A stretch of 45,406 nt of DNA from positions 1-45,406 of the forward strand of contig NZ_FNZG01000009.1 of assembly GCF_900109195.1 (NCBI RefSeq). The letters run 5' to 3'. Origin of the DNA: Pseudooceanicola nitratireducens (lineage in GTDB: Bacteria > Pseudomonadota > Alphaproteobacteria > Rhodobacterales > Rhodobacteraceae). Both the position numbers and the translations under genes were made by a program. Below, piece after piece: positions 1-7,731 of this stretch; within the stretch, counting starts at the first letter, position 1, and each line of letters begins with the position of its first letter. The notes under the pieces were generated by a model, which saw only the letters and a program-made list of their open reading frames with translations, did no database searches and was not told the DNA's origin.

Positions 1-1
1 C

Positions 2-316
2 AAGCCGATCCGCTTCTCGGATCCGCTCCCGCAGGATGGGGAATTCTGGCTGAAGTACTGGATTGATGCCTACAGCTATGCCCGCGATGCGGCAGGGCCG
101 AATTGCCATTTCTTCTGCTATGAAAACCTTCGGGAACATCCGGTCGAGACGCTTTCTGGGCTGGCCGATTGTTTGAGTATTTCGGACAAGGCCGGGTTCA
201 TCGCTAATCAGTCACAGATCCGCGCTCCGCGTCATATGCCCGATGAAGGTCCGAAAACGGACCTCGAGGCTGAAGCATTGGCCCTCTACGAAGATTTGCG
301 TCAGCGCGCTCTTTGA
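2..316 (+). CDS. Sulfotransferase, C-terminal fragment (cut by window edge)
   Basis: An open frame runs in from the left edge and stops with TGA at 314-316, leaving 104 residues. The segment FFCYENLREHPVETL followed by a helical leucine-rich stretch is the usual C-terminal pattern of PAPS-dependent sulfotransferases (YE-L-x-P then L..L). The PAPS-binding loops would lie upstream of the window and cannot be checked. The gene points toward the minus-strand VPLPA-CTERM gene, and only a terminator separates them. Two other sulfotransferases occur in this island, which supports a role in sulfating the polysaccharide. The family call is moderately secure; the substrate is unknown. Confidence 0.6.
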   Translation, partial: KPIRFSDPLPQDGEFWLKYWIDAYSYARDAAGPNCHFFCYENLREHPVETLSGLADCLSISDKAGFIANQSQIRAPRHMPDEGPKTDLEAEALALYEDLRQRAL

Positions 317-384
317 GCATTCTCGATCAGGATTTCACATAAGAAGTCTTGCGCGTCATCTTGTGCTGTACCCACCCTCACAAC

Positions 385-410
385 AAAAAACTGCCCCGAA
401 GGGCAGCCTT
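385..410 (-). terminator. Rho-independent terminator of the VPLPA-CTERM gene
   Basis: Read on the minus strand, CTGCCC-TTCG-GGGCAG (391-406) is a perfect six-pair stem with a UUCG tetraloop, followed at once by TTTTTTGTTG. It sits about 45 bases after the stop of the gene at 453-875. The plus-strand reading has the same stem but only a weak T-rich tail, so it may also help stop the convergent sulfotransferase transcript. Confidence 0.9.
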
Positions 411-452
411 TCGTCATCCGGAACGGATGATACTGGGAAGCGGTAGAGGGCC

Positions 453-875
453 TCAGGCCGCCTTGGTCTTGCGGCGGGCAGCGTAGCCCAGGCCGCCGAG
501 GCCGAGGGCCAGCAGCGGGGCAGAGGCGGGCAGCGGGACGGCGGGGGCGCTGTCTTCGGTCTCGATGGTGAATTCGACCGTGGTGCCCGCGTAGGCGGGG
601 TTCAGGATGAAGGCGATGTAATCGCCGGCCACCAGGTCGGCGGTCAGTGTCTCGGCACCGGCGGCGACGGGGCCGCTGAAGCCCGAGAAGAGAACGATCG
701 AGAAACCGCCCACATCGGTGCTGAAGGAATAGGTGGTGTCTTCAGCCAGGGTGAAGGAGGTGGCGCCAGCGCCGAAGCCGGTGTTGACGGTCAGGGTCTG
801 AACCGTGACGGCCCAGGCCGAGCTGGCAACGGTGAATGCGGCTGCAGCGACGGCTGCAAAAAGGCTTTTATTCAT
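453..875 (-). CDS. VPLPA-CTERM sorting domain-containing secreted protein
   Basis: A 140-residue exported protein. The ATG at 875 is chosen because AGGAG lies seven bases upstream; a longer frame to 905 lacks this. Residues 1-22 form a signal peptide (MNKSLFAAVAAAAF, then A-x-A before cleavage). The body is beta-rich and Thr/Ser/Gly-rich with no recognised enzyme domain. The last 28 residues have the three-part sorting signal: VPLPA, a hydrophobic helix (LLALGLGGLGYAA), and a basic tail (RRKTK). Such signals are processed in the inner membrane by exosortase; the matching VPLPA-type enzyme, XrtD, is encoded at 34338-35951. It is the only protein in the window with this signal. The gene is monocistronic, with its own terminator. 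Its role is unknown; a surface or EPS-matrix protein is the likely inference. Confidence 0.9.
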   Translation of the reverse strand: MNKSLFAAVAAAAFTVASSAWAVTVQTLTVNTGFGAGATSFTLAEDTTYSFSTDVGGFSIVLFSGFSGPVAAGAETLTADLVAGDYIAFILNPAYAGTTVEFTIETEDSAPAVPLPASAPLLALGLGGLGYAARRKTKAA

Positions 876-1205
876 AACGATTACTCCTGATGAGCGGATG
901 AACAACTGTTTCCCAAGGTAGCACGGTTTGTTGATCGAAACATTACAATGCCACCCCGGGACGATGATTTTTCTGCAGGTGCGAAGCTTTTGCGCGACTC
1001 TTCGCCGATCTCTGTCTGGTTTGCCCGGTTTGACGCCGGTTTTCAGATCTCGACCGCTGCATTTTGCGGCGTCTTGCTTAAGAAAGCGTTAATTTGACCT
1101 TGCTTCATTGGGGATTTAGGCCGCGATCCACACCGGTCCAGTGCCCCTGCCCCGGTTTTTTCCGCCCCGGACCTGGAATATTTCTCGCCTCAGGGTGGTG
1201 TCAGG
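876..1205. other. Intergenic gap between VPLPA-CTERM gene and rhomboid gene
   Basis: No credible gene is seen in these 330 bases. The part next to 875 must hold the promoter of the VPLPA-CTERM gene and is AT-richer around 920-960, but I could not pick a convincing -35/-10 pair. The part near 1150-1205 follows the rhomboid stop; it has CCGG-containing short dyads around a T6 run but no clear terminator. Confidence 0.5.
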
Positions 1206-1949
1206 TCAACCGGATTCGCCGCGATTCCCGGCCTCTTCGCCCGGAGAAATGCTGCGGTCCAGCACAGAGATCGCCAGCCAGCCGCCCAGGAACCCGCCCA
1301 GGTGCGTTTCCCAGGCCAGCTGCCCGCCCATGACGTAATACATCAGCACGTTCAGCGCGATCAGCCCCAGCACCGACAGCGTCAGCGCCCGCACCACCAG
1401 CCGCCCCGGCTCGCGGCTGTCGATCCTTTCGGTGATCGACACCACGATGACCCCGGCGGCCAGGCCGAACAGCGCACCCGAGGCGCCGACCATCGGGGTG
1501 ATGCCCGTGCTCATCAGCGCATAGCCCACGGCACCGCCCAGGATCGACAGGGTATACAGCAGCAGAAACCGCCGCTGGCCCAGGCGCTCGATCAGGATCT
1601 GCCCGAGCGAGACCAGCGTCATCATGTTCAGCACCAGGTGCCACAGACCCGCATGCAGGAAGCCGTAGGTCAGGAACATCAGCGCCGGCTGGCCGGGATA
1701 GTTGGGCTTCCAGTCGCCCAGCAGCCCGGGCCAGAAGGCACCGTATTGATAGACCAGCTGGCGCAGCCGCGCGGGCGCCCCGGACCACAGGCCCAGATCG
1801 GCGGCCTGCAGCGCGGCCTCGGGCAGGATGGACAGGATCAGCAGGACGATCAGCGCCGGCTGTCTCCAGCCGCGACCCTGGGCAGGACCTTGGGCGGGAC
1901 CTTGGTCAGCACGCTGGTCTGCGGGGGGCGGGGAAGCCGCCCCGCTCAT
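1206..1949 (-). CDS. Rhomboid family intramembrane serine protease
   Basis: A 247-residue polytopic membrane protein. The rhomboid signature is complete: an HLVLNMM segment with Asn108, the catalytic serine in GASGALFG (Ser157), and the partner histidine in THLGGFLGG (His216). About six membrane helices span residues 32-230. The first 27 residues are a Gln/Gly/Pro/Ala-rich cytoplasmic tail with a short GPAQ repeat. It is the last gene of a minus-strand unit with the Wza-like exporter and the beta-barrel, 41 bases after the barrel stop. Rhomboids cut substrate transmembrane helices near their ends; the substrate here is unknown. Its place in an export operon, beside a VPLPA-CTERM protein, suggests a role in releasing or maturing a surface protein, which is inference. 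The start is not backed by a strong ribosome site. Confidence 0.9.
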   Translation of the reverse strand: MSGAASPPPADQRADQGPAQGPAQGRGWRQPALIVLLILSILPEAALQAADLGLWSGAPARLRQLVYQYGAFWPGLLGDWKPNYPGQPALMFLTYGFLHAGLWHLVLNMMTLVSLGQILIERLGQRRFLLLYTLSILGGAVGYALMSTGITPMVGASGALFGLAAGVIVVSITERIDSREPGRLVVRALTLSVLGLIALNVLMYYVMGGQLAWETHLGGFLGGWLAISVLDRSISPGEEAGNRGESG

Positions 1950-1990
1950 GGCCGGGCCTGGCGGCTGTGGCGCGCGCTGCCCCGCATGGC

Positions 1991-3463
1991 TCAGGGCCGG
2001 ATGTCGAAGCTGCGACCCAGGGTGACGAAGACCGCATTGCCCTGCGCCGTGCCGGCGGCGCGGTGATAGCGGCGATGCTCGACGCCGGCGCTCATCTGCC
2101 AGTCTTCGGTCAGGGCGCGGTTGTAGGTCACCGAGATCGTGCTGCGGTCGCTTTCGGCGGTGGCCCCTGCCCCGCCGTCCTCGACACGGGCAAAGCTGAC
2201 GCCGAAATCAACCGAAGAGACCGCGTCGATCTCGTGGTTGTAATTGGCGTTGAGCCGGGTCGAGAGCACGTCTTCCAGCGCGTCATTGGTCGCGACGCCG
2301 CGCGACAGCGACAGCCCCATGGATCCGCGCAGCAGCTCTCGCGAGACGCTGGCGTCGGCAATGACCGAGGTCGTGCCGGCCGTCCCGCGGGTCAGGCCAA
2401 GCGACAGGCCGATCTGCATCAGCGGGGTTTCGCGGTTGTGGCGCAGCTGCAGCGTGTCGCGGCTGCCATTGGTGTCCAGGCTGCGGCTGTAGCTCAGCCC
2501 CAGTTGTCCGGTCGGCAGGGCGCGGGTGGCGCCAAGCCCGAAGGTGGTGCCTTCGCGCACGGTCGTGCCGCCGAATTGCAGGATCTCGATCCGGCTGGTG
2601 CCGACACTGGCGGTCAGCTGCATCAGCTCGCCGATGTCATGGCTGAGGCCAAGCGACAGGCTGCGCGTCTCGCGCTGTGTCGCGGCCAGGTCGCGGGCGG
2701 TGTAATCGCTACCGCTGGCGGTCAGCGTCGCCACGGTCGTGGGCGTCAGATCCAGCCGCAGGCTGGCGCTGGCGCTGTCGGTTTCCGTGTCATAGCGCGT
2801 GGTGCCGACAGTGCCGTCATAATCCAGTTCGGAGTGATCCAGCCGCAGGCTGAGCCCCAGGGGCATGTCGCGCCCGGTCTCGTAGCCCAGGCCATAGCCC
2901 AGGGCGGTCCGGGTGCCGGTCGAAGGCGTCAGGATCAGGTTGCCCGGCGCATTGGGATCTTCGATCAGGATCGGATCGCGCAGGGGATCGACGAAATCCA
3001 GATCGGCGCGGTTGTAGCGCGCGTTCAGGGTCAGGCTGCTGCGGGCCCCGGTGCGGGTATAGCCAAAGCGCAGGCTGGGATCCTCGATCGCGGACAGCGA
3101 TCCGGCTGGGGCGGGAAGCCGCGCCGCCCGGGCCGTGGTCGCCGCCGAGAAGGTCAGGGTGGAATTCCGCGTCTCGCTGGTCAGATCAAAGCTGAGCTGC
3201 GTGTCAAAGACCGTGCCACGCCCGCTGGAGGGCGTGGAGAGGTTGTAGTTGCTGTCAGAGCGCAGCGAGGATTGCACGCCAAAGCGCATCTGCAACCCGC
3301 CGCTATCCTGGGCCCAGACGGGCGTCAGCGCGGCCAGGGTCAGCCCGCCGCAGCAGGTCGCGGCAATCAGCGCCTGGGATGTCCTGCGCCGACTGCCGGC
3401 AGGCGCAACAGGTCTGCCGTCGGATGGCCCGATATGGCGGCCGGCCGTCTGCCTTCCCCGCAT
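1991..3463 (-). CDS. Outer-membrane beta-barrel protein of the EPS export operon
   Basis: A 490-residue protein with an extended N-terminal arm and a signal sequence ending around residue 51 (LTPVWAQ). The rest is a long series of amphipathic strands with alternating polar and hydrophobic residues and short turns. It ends VTLGRSFDIRP, with a phenylalanine close to the C-terminus but not in the classical terminal position. This is the pattern of the outer-membrane barrel proteins that accompany Wza-like exporters in exosortase-linked EPS loci. GAGG precedes the ATG at 3463. It lies 25 bases after the exporter gene and is probably co-transcribed with it. The likely role is as an outer-membrane channel or scaffold for the polymer; the specific function is not proven by sequence. 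A start further in, nearer the signal peptide core, cannot be excluded. Confidence 0.8.
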   Translation of the reverse strand: MRGRQTAGRHIGPSDGRPVAPAGSRRRTSQALIAATCCGGLTLAALTPVWAQDSGGLQMRFGVQSSLRSDSNYNLSTPSSGRGTVFDTQLSFDLTSETRNSTLTFSAATTARAARLPAPAGSLSAIEDPSLRFGYTRTGARSSLTLNARYNRADLDFVDPLRDPILIEDPNAPGNLILTPSTGTRTALGYGLGYETGRDMPLGLSLRLDHSELDYDGTVGTTRYDTETDSASASLRLDLTPTTVATLTASGSDYTARDLAATQRETRSLSLGLSHDIGELMQLTASVGTSRIEILQFGGTTVREGTTFGLGATRALPTGQLGLSYSRSLDTNGSRDTLQLRHNRETPLMQIGLSLGLTRGTAGTTSVIADASVSRELLRGSMGLSLSRGVATNDALEDVLSTRLNANYNHEIDAVSSVDFGVSFARVEDGGAGATAESDRSTISVTYNRALTEDWQMSAGVEHRRYHRAAGTAQGNAVFVTLGRSFDIRP

Positions 3464-3488
3464 GGAGAGCCCCCCTCAGGTTGTCCGG

Positions 3489-4097
3489 TTACTCAAACAG
3501 GCCGCGTTCCGGAACGACGATCACATCGCCTTCGGAAAGAACCGTGGCACCAGAGATGCCGGCGCCGGTCTTGTAGTTGTAGGTATAGACCCGCGTCTTG
3601 CCGCCCTGGGTGCGGCGCAGCTGTACGCGTTTCTGCGCCCCGAAGCGGGTGAAGCCACCGGCCTGGGCAAGCGCCTGCAGCAGGGTGGTCGAGGGGTCGA
3701 CCTCGATCAGGCCGGCCTGGTTGACCTCGCCCATGATGTAGATCCGCATGGTGTCGGGGGCCGCGGGCACCAGCGGGCCCTTGTCGGCCAAGCGGGCGAC
3801 GGTGACGAAGACATTGGGCTCATTCGCGAAGTTCGAGGCCAGCTTGCGGGTGATCACGGCGCGGACCTGCGACACCGACTGACCGGCGGCGCGGATGGTG
3901 CCGACCAGCGGGAAGGTGATCGTGCCATCGGGCAGCACCAGGGTGCCGCGGTTCAGGCTGCTGTCTTCCAGCACTTCGATCTGCAGCTGGTCGCCGGGCT
4001 GAATGGCGTATTGGGCCGCGGCCTTGCCCCCGGACAGGGTCAGGAAACCGGCGGCGGCGATCAGGGCCAGCATCAGGCCGGACAGAAATCTGGTCAT
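3489..4097 (-). CDS. Polysaccharide export protein, Wza/ExoF-like (Poly_export + SLBB)
   Basis: A 202-residue exported protein. The signal peptide covers about residues 1-28 (A-A-A then Q). The polysaccharide-export domain begins YAIQPGDQLQIEVLED and contains LPDGTITFPLVGTI and an Arg-rich helix. An SLBB domain follows from about residue 118 (RIYIMGEVNQAGLIEV) to EGDVIVVPERG near the end. There is no lipobox cysteine, so unlike E. coli Wza it seems not to be a lipoprotein. It is also short, resembling ExoF/VpsM-type periplasmic or outer-membrane export proteins. GAGGA sits seven to eight bases before the ATG at 4097. It heads the minus-strand export unit exporter, barrel, rhomboid. Expected role: carries the polymer across the periplasm and outer membrane together with the Wzz/kinase pair at 9977-12410. 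Confidence 0.9.
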   Translation of the reverse strand: MTRFLSGLMLALIAAAGFLTLSGGKAAAQYAIQPGDQLQIEVLEDSSLNRGTLVLPDGTITFPLVGTIRAAGQSVSQVRAVITRKLASNFANEPNVFVTVARLADKGPLVPAAPDTMRIYIMGEVNQAGLIEVDPSTTLLQALAQAGGFTRFGAQKRVQLRRTQGGKTRVYTYNYKTGAGISGATVLSEGDVIVVPERGLFE

Positions 4098-4380
4098 GGA
4101 AAGATCCTCGATGTCCCTCGTTTTTTCCGCACCTTACGGGCAAAGCCCCTGTCCCGCTAGTGTCCTGCGCACCGGGATGCGGCTTTCGCAGGGTTTTTTG
4201 GCCCGAGTGACGCAGGAAAGCCGCGTTTCCCGGGGTCTGCGGCGGGCTGCGGGGATTTGAGGGTGGATCCGGGCGTGATTTCGGACGGGATTTGGCAAAA
4301 ACGCGTGTTTTTGGCCCTGAGGTACCAAATCCGGCGTCAAATTTTGCGGAAAATGGGTGTTATCCTTTTGTTTCTGAAAG

Positions 4381-4432
4381 GTATTGTTGGTTGGGGCTGT
4401 TTCCACGAAAATTTTCGCGGACTTAACAATAC
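4381..4432. promoter_or_regulatory. AT-rich dyad region upstream of the export operon
   Basis: GTATTGTT (4381-4388) and AACAATAC (4425-4432) are perfect 8-base inverted arms flanking the 12-base palindrome CGAAAATTTTCG (4406-4417). On the minus strand the outer arm reads TTAAGTATTGTTAAG, a direct TTAAG repeat with one-helical-turn spacing. The position, about 285-335 bases upstream of the exporter start in an otherwise GC-rich region, fits a regulator-binding or promoter site. No regulator can be named. Confidence 0.35.
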
Positions 4433-4600
4433 TTAACACTTTTGCCCGACGCGCGAGAGCGGGATTCGACGGATTTGAGGGCGGGATCGGGTGTGGTTTC
4501 GGGGGGCGTTCAGGTCCGGGACGCGCAACAGGGTGTTTCCTGAAGTCGGGGGATCCGCTGCCCCCCTCACCCCCCTAGATACCCTTGGGCAAAGGCACCC

Positions 4601-4680
4601 GCCCGGCGTATACGCCGGGCAGCGCCGTCCCGCCCCCCTGGGGCGGCGCTTATGCGCCACCCCGCGGGACGGCGCTGCCC
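4601..4680. repeat. Nested GC-rich palindromes (REP-like intergenic element)
   Basis: Bases 4601-4620 form a perfect 20-base palindrome, GCCCGGCGTATACGCCGGGC. It overlaps a second dyad with perfect 17-base arms at 4617-4633 and 4664-4680. That loop itself contains an inner stem, GGCGC-TTAT-GCGCC (4645-4658). There is no T-run on either side, so it does not look like a simple terminator. It resembles dispersed palindromic intergenic elements; whether other copies exist outside this window cannot be seen. Confidence 0.7.
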
Positions 4681-4687
4681 TTTGTGA

Positions 4688-4814
4688 TGACCTCTGAGGT
4701 TGGCGGTCCGGTTTGAGGGAGACTGTGCCCCGGGGCTCCGTCCGTGATCAGGCTTCCTGCGGACGGCCCGTGCCCTCAGCGCTGACCTCTGAGGGTTGGC
4801 GCGCCGGTTTGGGG
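4688..4814. repeat. Imperfect direct repeat, about 31 bases, 95 bases apart
   Basis: TGACCTCTGAGG-TTGGCG followed by the CCGGTTTG core occurs at 4688-4718 and again, with a one-base insertion and a few changes, at 4783-4814. The copies start 95 bases apart and lie just after the nested palindromes. Function unknown; they may be traces of a duplicated non-coding element. Confidence 0.55.
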
Positions 4815-4941
4815 CTGGAGGTTCGCCGCGAAGATCAAGCTTCGTGGTGCCTCTTTTGGAATGAGGCTGCCCTTTGCAATGAGCCTTGGTGTGGGGAGAG
4901 CGGGTTTGAAGGGACCTGCGCGCGCCAGAAACCAAACGTCC

Positions 4942-4976
4942 AAAAACAGATCGCGCCCCCGGATGGGAGCGCGATC
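4942..4976 (-). terminator. Rho-independent terminator of the TPR lipoprotein gene
   Basis: GATCGCGC (4949-4956) pairs perfectly with GCGCGATC (4969-4976), and CCC/GGG pairs inside the loop extend the stem. On the minus strand the hairpin is followed by TGTTTTTGG (4947 down to 4939). It lies 95 bases after the stop at 5071, which suits transcription ending after the TPR lipoprotein. Confidence 0.75.
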
Positions 4977-5021
4977 AAGGCTTGAGGTGGGACGTCAGAT
5001 CCGGGGGCCGTTTGCTACGAA

Positions 5022-5065
5022 CAGCCCCGGATCAGCCCCGGATCAGCCCAGGATCAACCCGGGGT
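5022..5065. repeat. Four tandem copies of an 11-bp unit
   Basis: The unit CAGCCCCGGAT occurs at 5022-5032 and 5033-5043 exactly, at 5044-5054 with one change, and at 5055-5065 in degenerate form. The array ends five bases from the stop codon of the TPR lipoprotein. It probably arose by slippage; a protein-binding role is possible but unsupported. Confidence 0.8.
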
Positions 5066-5070
5066 CCGGA

Positions 5071-7548
5071 TCACTCCGTGGTACCCGTCTCTGCCGAGCC
5101 GGGGGCCGGCAGGGCCTTCAGACCGTCGGAAATGCGCGAGGCAAGTCCCGGCGGCTGAGTGTTGGCGTCCTCAAGCAGCTGCATGGCAGTCTCATAGGCG
5201 CTGCGCGCCTCTTCGGTGCGGCCCAGGGCGGCATAGACCTCGGCCAGGTGGTAGCGGACCGTGGGGTCGCCCGGCAGGCCTTCGGCCGCGGCCTCCATCG
5301 GGGCCAGCGCTTCCTGGGCGTCGCCCTTGCGGAAGGCGATCCAGCCATAGGTGTCCTGGAAGGCGGGGGTGTTGTTGCCCTTCAGGCGGCGGGCCACGGT
5401 ATAGGCGCGGTCGATGCTTTCGGGGTCGTCGCGATAGCTCGACAGCAGGCTGGCCAGGTTGTTGGCCACGACCACCAGGGTCGAATTCTGCTCGTAAAGC
5501 TTTTCGTAGATCCCGATCGCGCCGTCGATGTCGCCTGCGGCTTCCAGCTCACCGGCCTTGATCCACTGCAGGTTCAGGCTGCCGGGGTTGGCTTCCAGCG
5601 CGCGGTCCAGCGCGTTCGAGGCCTCTTCCGGCTGATCGGTGCGGCGATAGGCGTTGAACAGCGCGCTCCAGGCCTGTTCCGCCTGCGGCGCATCCTGAAC
5701 CGTTTCCTCCAGCATCGGGATGCCGTCTTCGAAGTCCCCGGTGATGGTCAGCACCAGCGCGCGGATGAAGCGGGCGGCGGGATCCTCGGGGTTGGCCTCG
5801 ATCAGCGCCTGCGACTGGCTCAGCGCCTCTTCGGTGCGCCCCGACAGCAGGTTGGCGCGGATCACGGCGGCGTCCGAGTTCACGTCGCCCTGCCCCAGCT
5901 GTTCAAGGAAGCTGGTCAGGTCGTCGGTCTTGCGCTGGCGGGCCAGAAGCTGGGCCTGCATCTCGTCGGCCAGGGCGGTGGCGCGGGGATCGTCCAGCTG
6001 GCGCAGCCGTTCGATGTCCTGCTCGGCCCGGGCCCAGTCTTCCATCGCCAGGTGCACGCGGCCCAGGGTCGACAGCAGGCCAAGATCCTGCGGGGCCAGG
6101 CGCAGAGAGTTGATCAGAACCTCTTCTGCGGCGCGGTATTTTTCCTGCTGTGCCAGGAAGTTGGCATAGCGGATCGAGGTCTGCGGTGCCCGGTTCGAGG
6201 CCTCGACCGCCAGCGACAGCATCTCGGCCATCAGCTCTCGGTTGCCTTCGCGTTCATAGGCGGCGGACAGCAGGGTCATGATCTCGGCGTCGCGCGGCGC
6301 TTCGGACAGGGCCGAGCGCAGGTTGACGATCGCCTCGGCGGTCTGGTCGTCCATCACCTGCCAGCTGGCCTTGAGCTTGAGCGCGCTCACATCCGAGGCA
6401 TCCGCGGCCAGGACCTCTTCGACCAGCGCACGTGCAGCGACCTGGTTGCCCACGGCGCCCTGCATCTGTGCCAGCGAGACCTTGTAGCGGTTCAGCCGGT
6501 CCAGCGCCTCGCCCTCGGGGGTTTCGGTGCCCTGGGCGTCGACCAGGTCCTGCATCTCGGCAATGGCTTCCTGGGTCTTGCCGGTCGAGAAAAGGAAACC
6601 CGCGTGCAGCGCCCGGAAGGTCGCGGGATCGGCGGCCACGTCGGCAGGCTGCGGATCCATGGCCAGGGTGGTTTCCAACTCTTCCAGCGCCGGCTGCGGG
6701 CCGCGCAGTTCGGACAGGAAGCGCACCAGGGTCAGGCGCGGTTCGGGATTGTCGGCGGCCGGGTCGATGCGGTCGCGCAGCCAGGCCTCGGCCTCGTCGA
6801 TGCGCTTTTCCGAGATGTACCAGCGCACCAGGGTGGCGCCGACATCGTCATCCTCGGGGAAGAGCACGACCATGCGCTTCAGCTGATCTTCGATCCCGCC
6901 CTTGTCGCCCAGCTGGCTGAGCACGGAAAAGCGGATCGCGTAAAGATCGCGGTCGGTTTCGTTGCGGGCCAGGCCCGCGTCGATGGTTTCCAGCGCTGCG
7001 CCGAAGCGCTGCTGGCGCAGCAGGTCGGCAATGACCACGCGGCGCGCCACGTCCAGGCTGTCGTCACTGGCCAGAAGCTCGGCCGCGTCACGGCCGGCGG
7101 TGCCCATGGCCTCGTCGCTTTTGTCCAGGGTCGCCTGGCGATAGGCCAGCGCGGTGCGGATCGCGGCCAGTTCGGAATCGCCGGGGGTCAGTTCCTCGGC
7201 CTTGTCCAGGTAGCGTTCGGCGTCGGTGAACTGGTTGGCCTGGAAGGCGATCAGCGCCAGTTCGCGGTTGCCGGCGGGATCCTCGGGGAAGGCTTCGACC
7301 AGGCGGCGGTAATTGTTGAAGGCGCCCTGGACGTTGCCGCGTTCCTTCTGGATCTCGGCCATCATCAGCAGCGCGTCGTGGTTCTTGGGATCCAGCTTCA
7401 GCGCATTGCGCAGCTCGATCACCGCGCGATCCGGGTCACCGGCTTCGACATATTCCACGGCAGAGGAAAGGTGTTCCTTGGCGCGGTCCTCGGCAGAGTC
7501 ACACGCAGATGCCAGCAACAGCAGGGCAATAACGAAAATCTTTTTCAC
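5071..7548 (-). CDS. prsT: PrsT-type TPR-repeat lipoprotein of the exosortase/EPS system
   Basis: An 825-residue lipoprotein. I start it at the GTG at 7548, giving VKKIFVIALLLLASAC, a signal peptide with lipobox cysteine at residue 16. The upstream extension to 7650 reads as ordinary non-coding sequence. From about residue 24 to the end it is almost entirely tetratricopeptide repeats: pairs of helices with A-x-x-x-L/Y-x-x-A signatures such as YVEAGDPDRAVIELRNALKLDPKNHDALL. Length and lipobox match the PEP-CTERM-system TPR lipoprotein family (PrsT). These are thought to sit in the periplasm facing the EPS export and exosortase machinery, as protein-protein scaffolds. It is transcribed after the sugar transferase (gap 183 bases) and has its own terminator at 4942-4976. 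The ribosome site (GGGA) is weak. Confidence 0.87.
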   Translation of the reverse strand: MKKIFVIALLLLASACDSAEDRAKEHLSSAVEYVEAGDPDRAVIELRNALKLDPKNHDALLMMAEIQKERGNVQGAFNNYRRLVEAFPEDPAGNRELALIAFQANQFTDAERYLDKAEELTPGDSELAAIRTALAYRQATLDKSDEAMGTAGRDAAELLASDDSLDVARRVVIADLLRQQRFGAALETIDAGLARNETDRDLYAIRFSVLSQLGDKGGIEDQLKRMVVLFPEDDDVGATLVRWYISEKRIDEAEAWLRDRIDPAADNPEPRLTLVRFLSELRGPQPALEELETTLAMDPQPADVAADPATFRALHAGFLFSTGKTQEAIAEMQDLVDAQGTETPEGEALDRLNRYKVSLAQMQGAVGNQVAARALVEEVLAADASDVSALKLKASWQVMDDQTAEAIVNLRSALSEAPRDAEIMTLLSAAYEREGNRELMAEMLSLAVEASNRAPQTSIRYANFLAQQEKYRAAEEVLINSLRLAPQDLGLLSTLGRVHLAMEDWARAEQDIERLRQLDDPRATALADEMQAQLLARQRKTDDLTSFLEQLGQGDVNSDAAVIRANLLSGRTEEALSQSQALIEANPEDPAARFIRALVLTITGDFEDGIPMLEETVQDAPQAEQAWSALFNAYRRTDQPEEASNALDRALEANPGSLNLQWIKAGELEAAGDIDGAIGIYEKLYEQNSTLVVVANNLASLLSSYRDDPESIDRAYTVARRLKGNNTPAFQDTYGWIAFRKGDAQEALAPMEAAAEGLPGDPTVRYHLAEVYAALGRTEEARSAYETAMQLLEDANTQPPGLASRISDGLKALPAPGSAETGTTE

Positions 7549-7731
7549 GAATTTGGTCCCGATTTCACACTTTGGCAGGACGGTAGCATGCCCGATCCGG
7601 GCCTCCCACCCTGAACCGTTCACATCCTGGTGCCGGCCCCCCGGCGGCACATGGTGTCATCAGGCCGCCCAGCCGGCCGTTCAATCTGGTCTGCCCGAAA
7701 GGATGTCGCATCGTTCCGGACAGGGTGCCGG

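Larger units (their letters stand above)
4098..5070. other. Long non-coding region with export-operon promoter, repeats and a terminator
   Basis: About 970 bases without a credible gene between two minus-strand genes. Near the exporter gene (4290-4440) it is AT-rich and holds dyads (GTATTGTT at 4381-4388 with AACAATAC at 4425-4432, and CGAAAATTTTCG at 4406-4417) that probably belong to the export-operon promoter. The middle (4600-4815) carries nested GC-rich palindromes and a direct repeat. The far end has the terminator of the TPR lipoprotein gene and an 11-bp tandem repeat. Open frames here have no recognisable protein features. Confidence 0.6.

Noticed and set aside
4134-4439. Open frame of 101 codons on the minus strand in the long non-coding region
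   Set aside because: No recognisable motif, low-complexity composition, and it runs across the AT-rich dyads of the probable promoter.
4713-4985. Open frame of 90 codons on the plus strand
   Set aside because: It crosses the direct repeat and the prsT terminator hairpin, and has no protein-like features.
4861-7614. 917-codon plus-strand frame opposite the TPR lipoprotein
   Set aside because: Mirror frame of the TPR gene in GC-rich codons; the minus-strand protein has a lipobox and TPR repeats, this one nothing.
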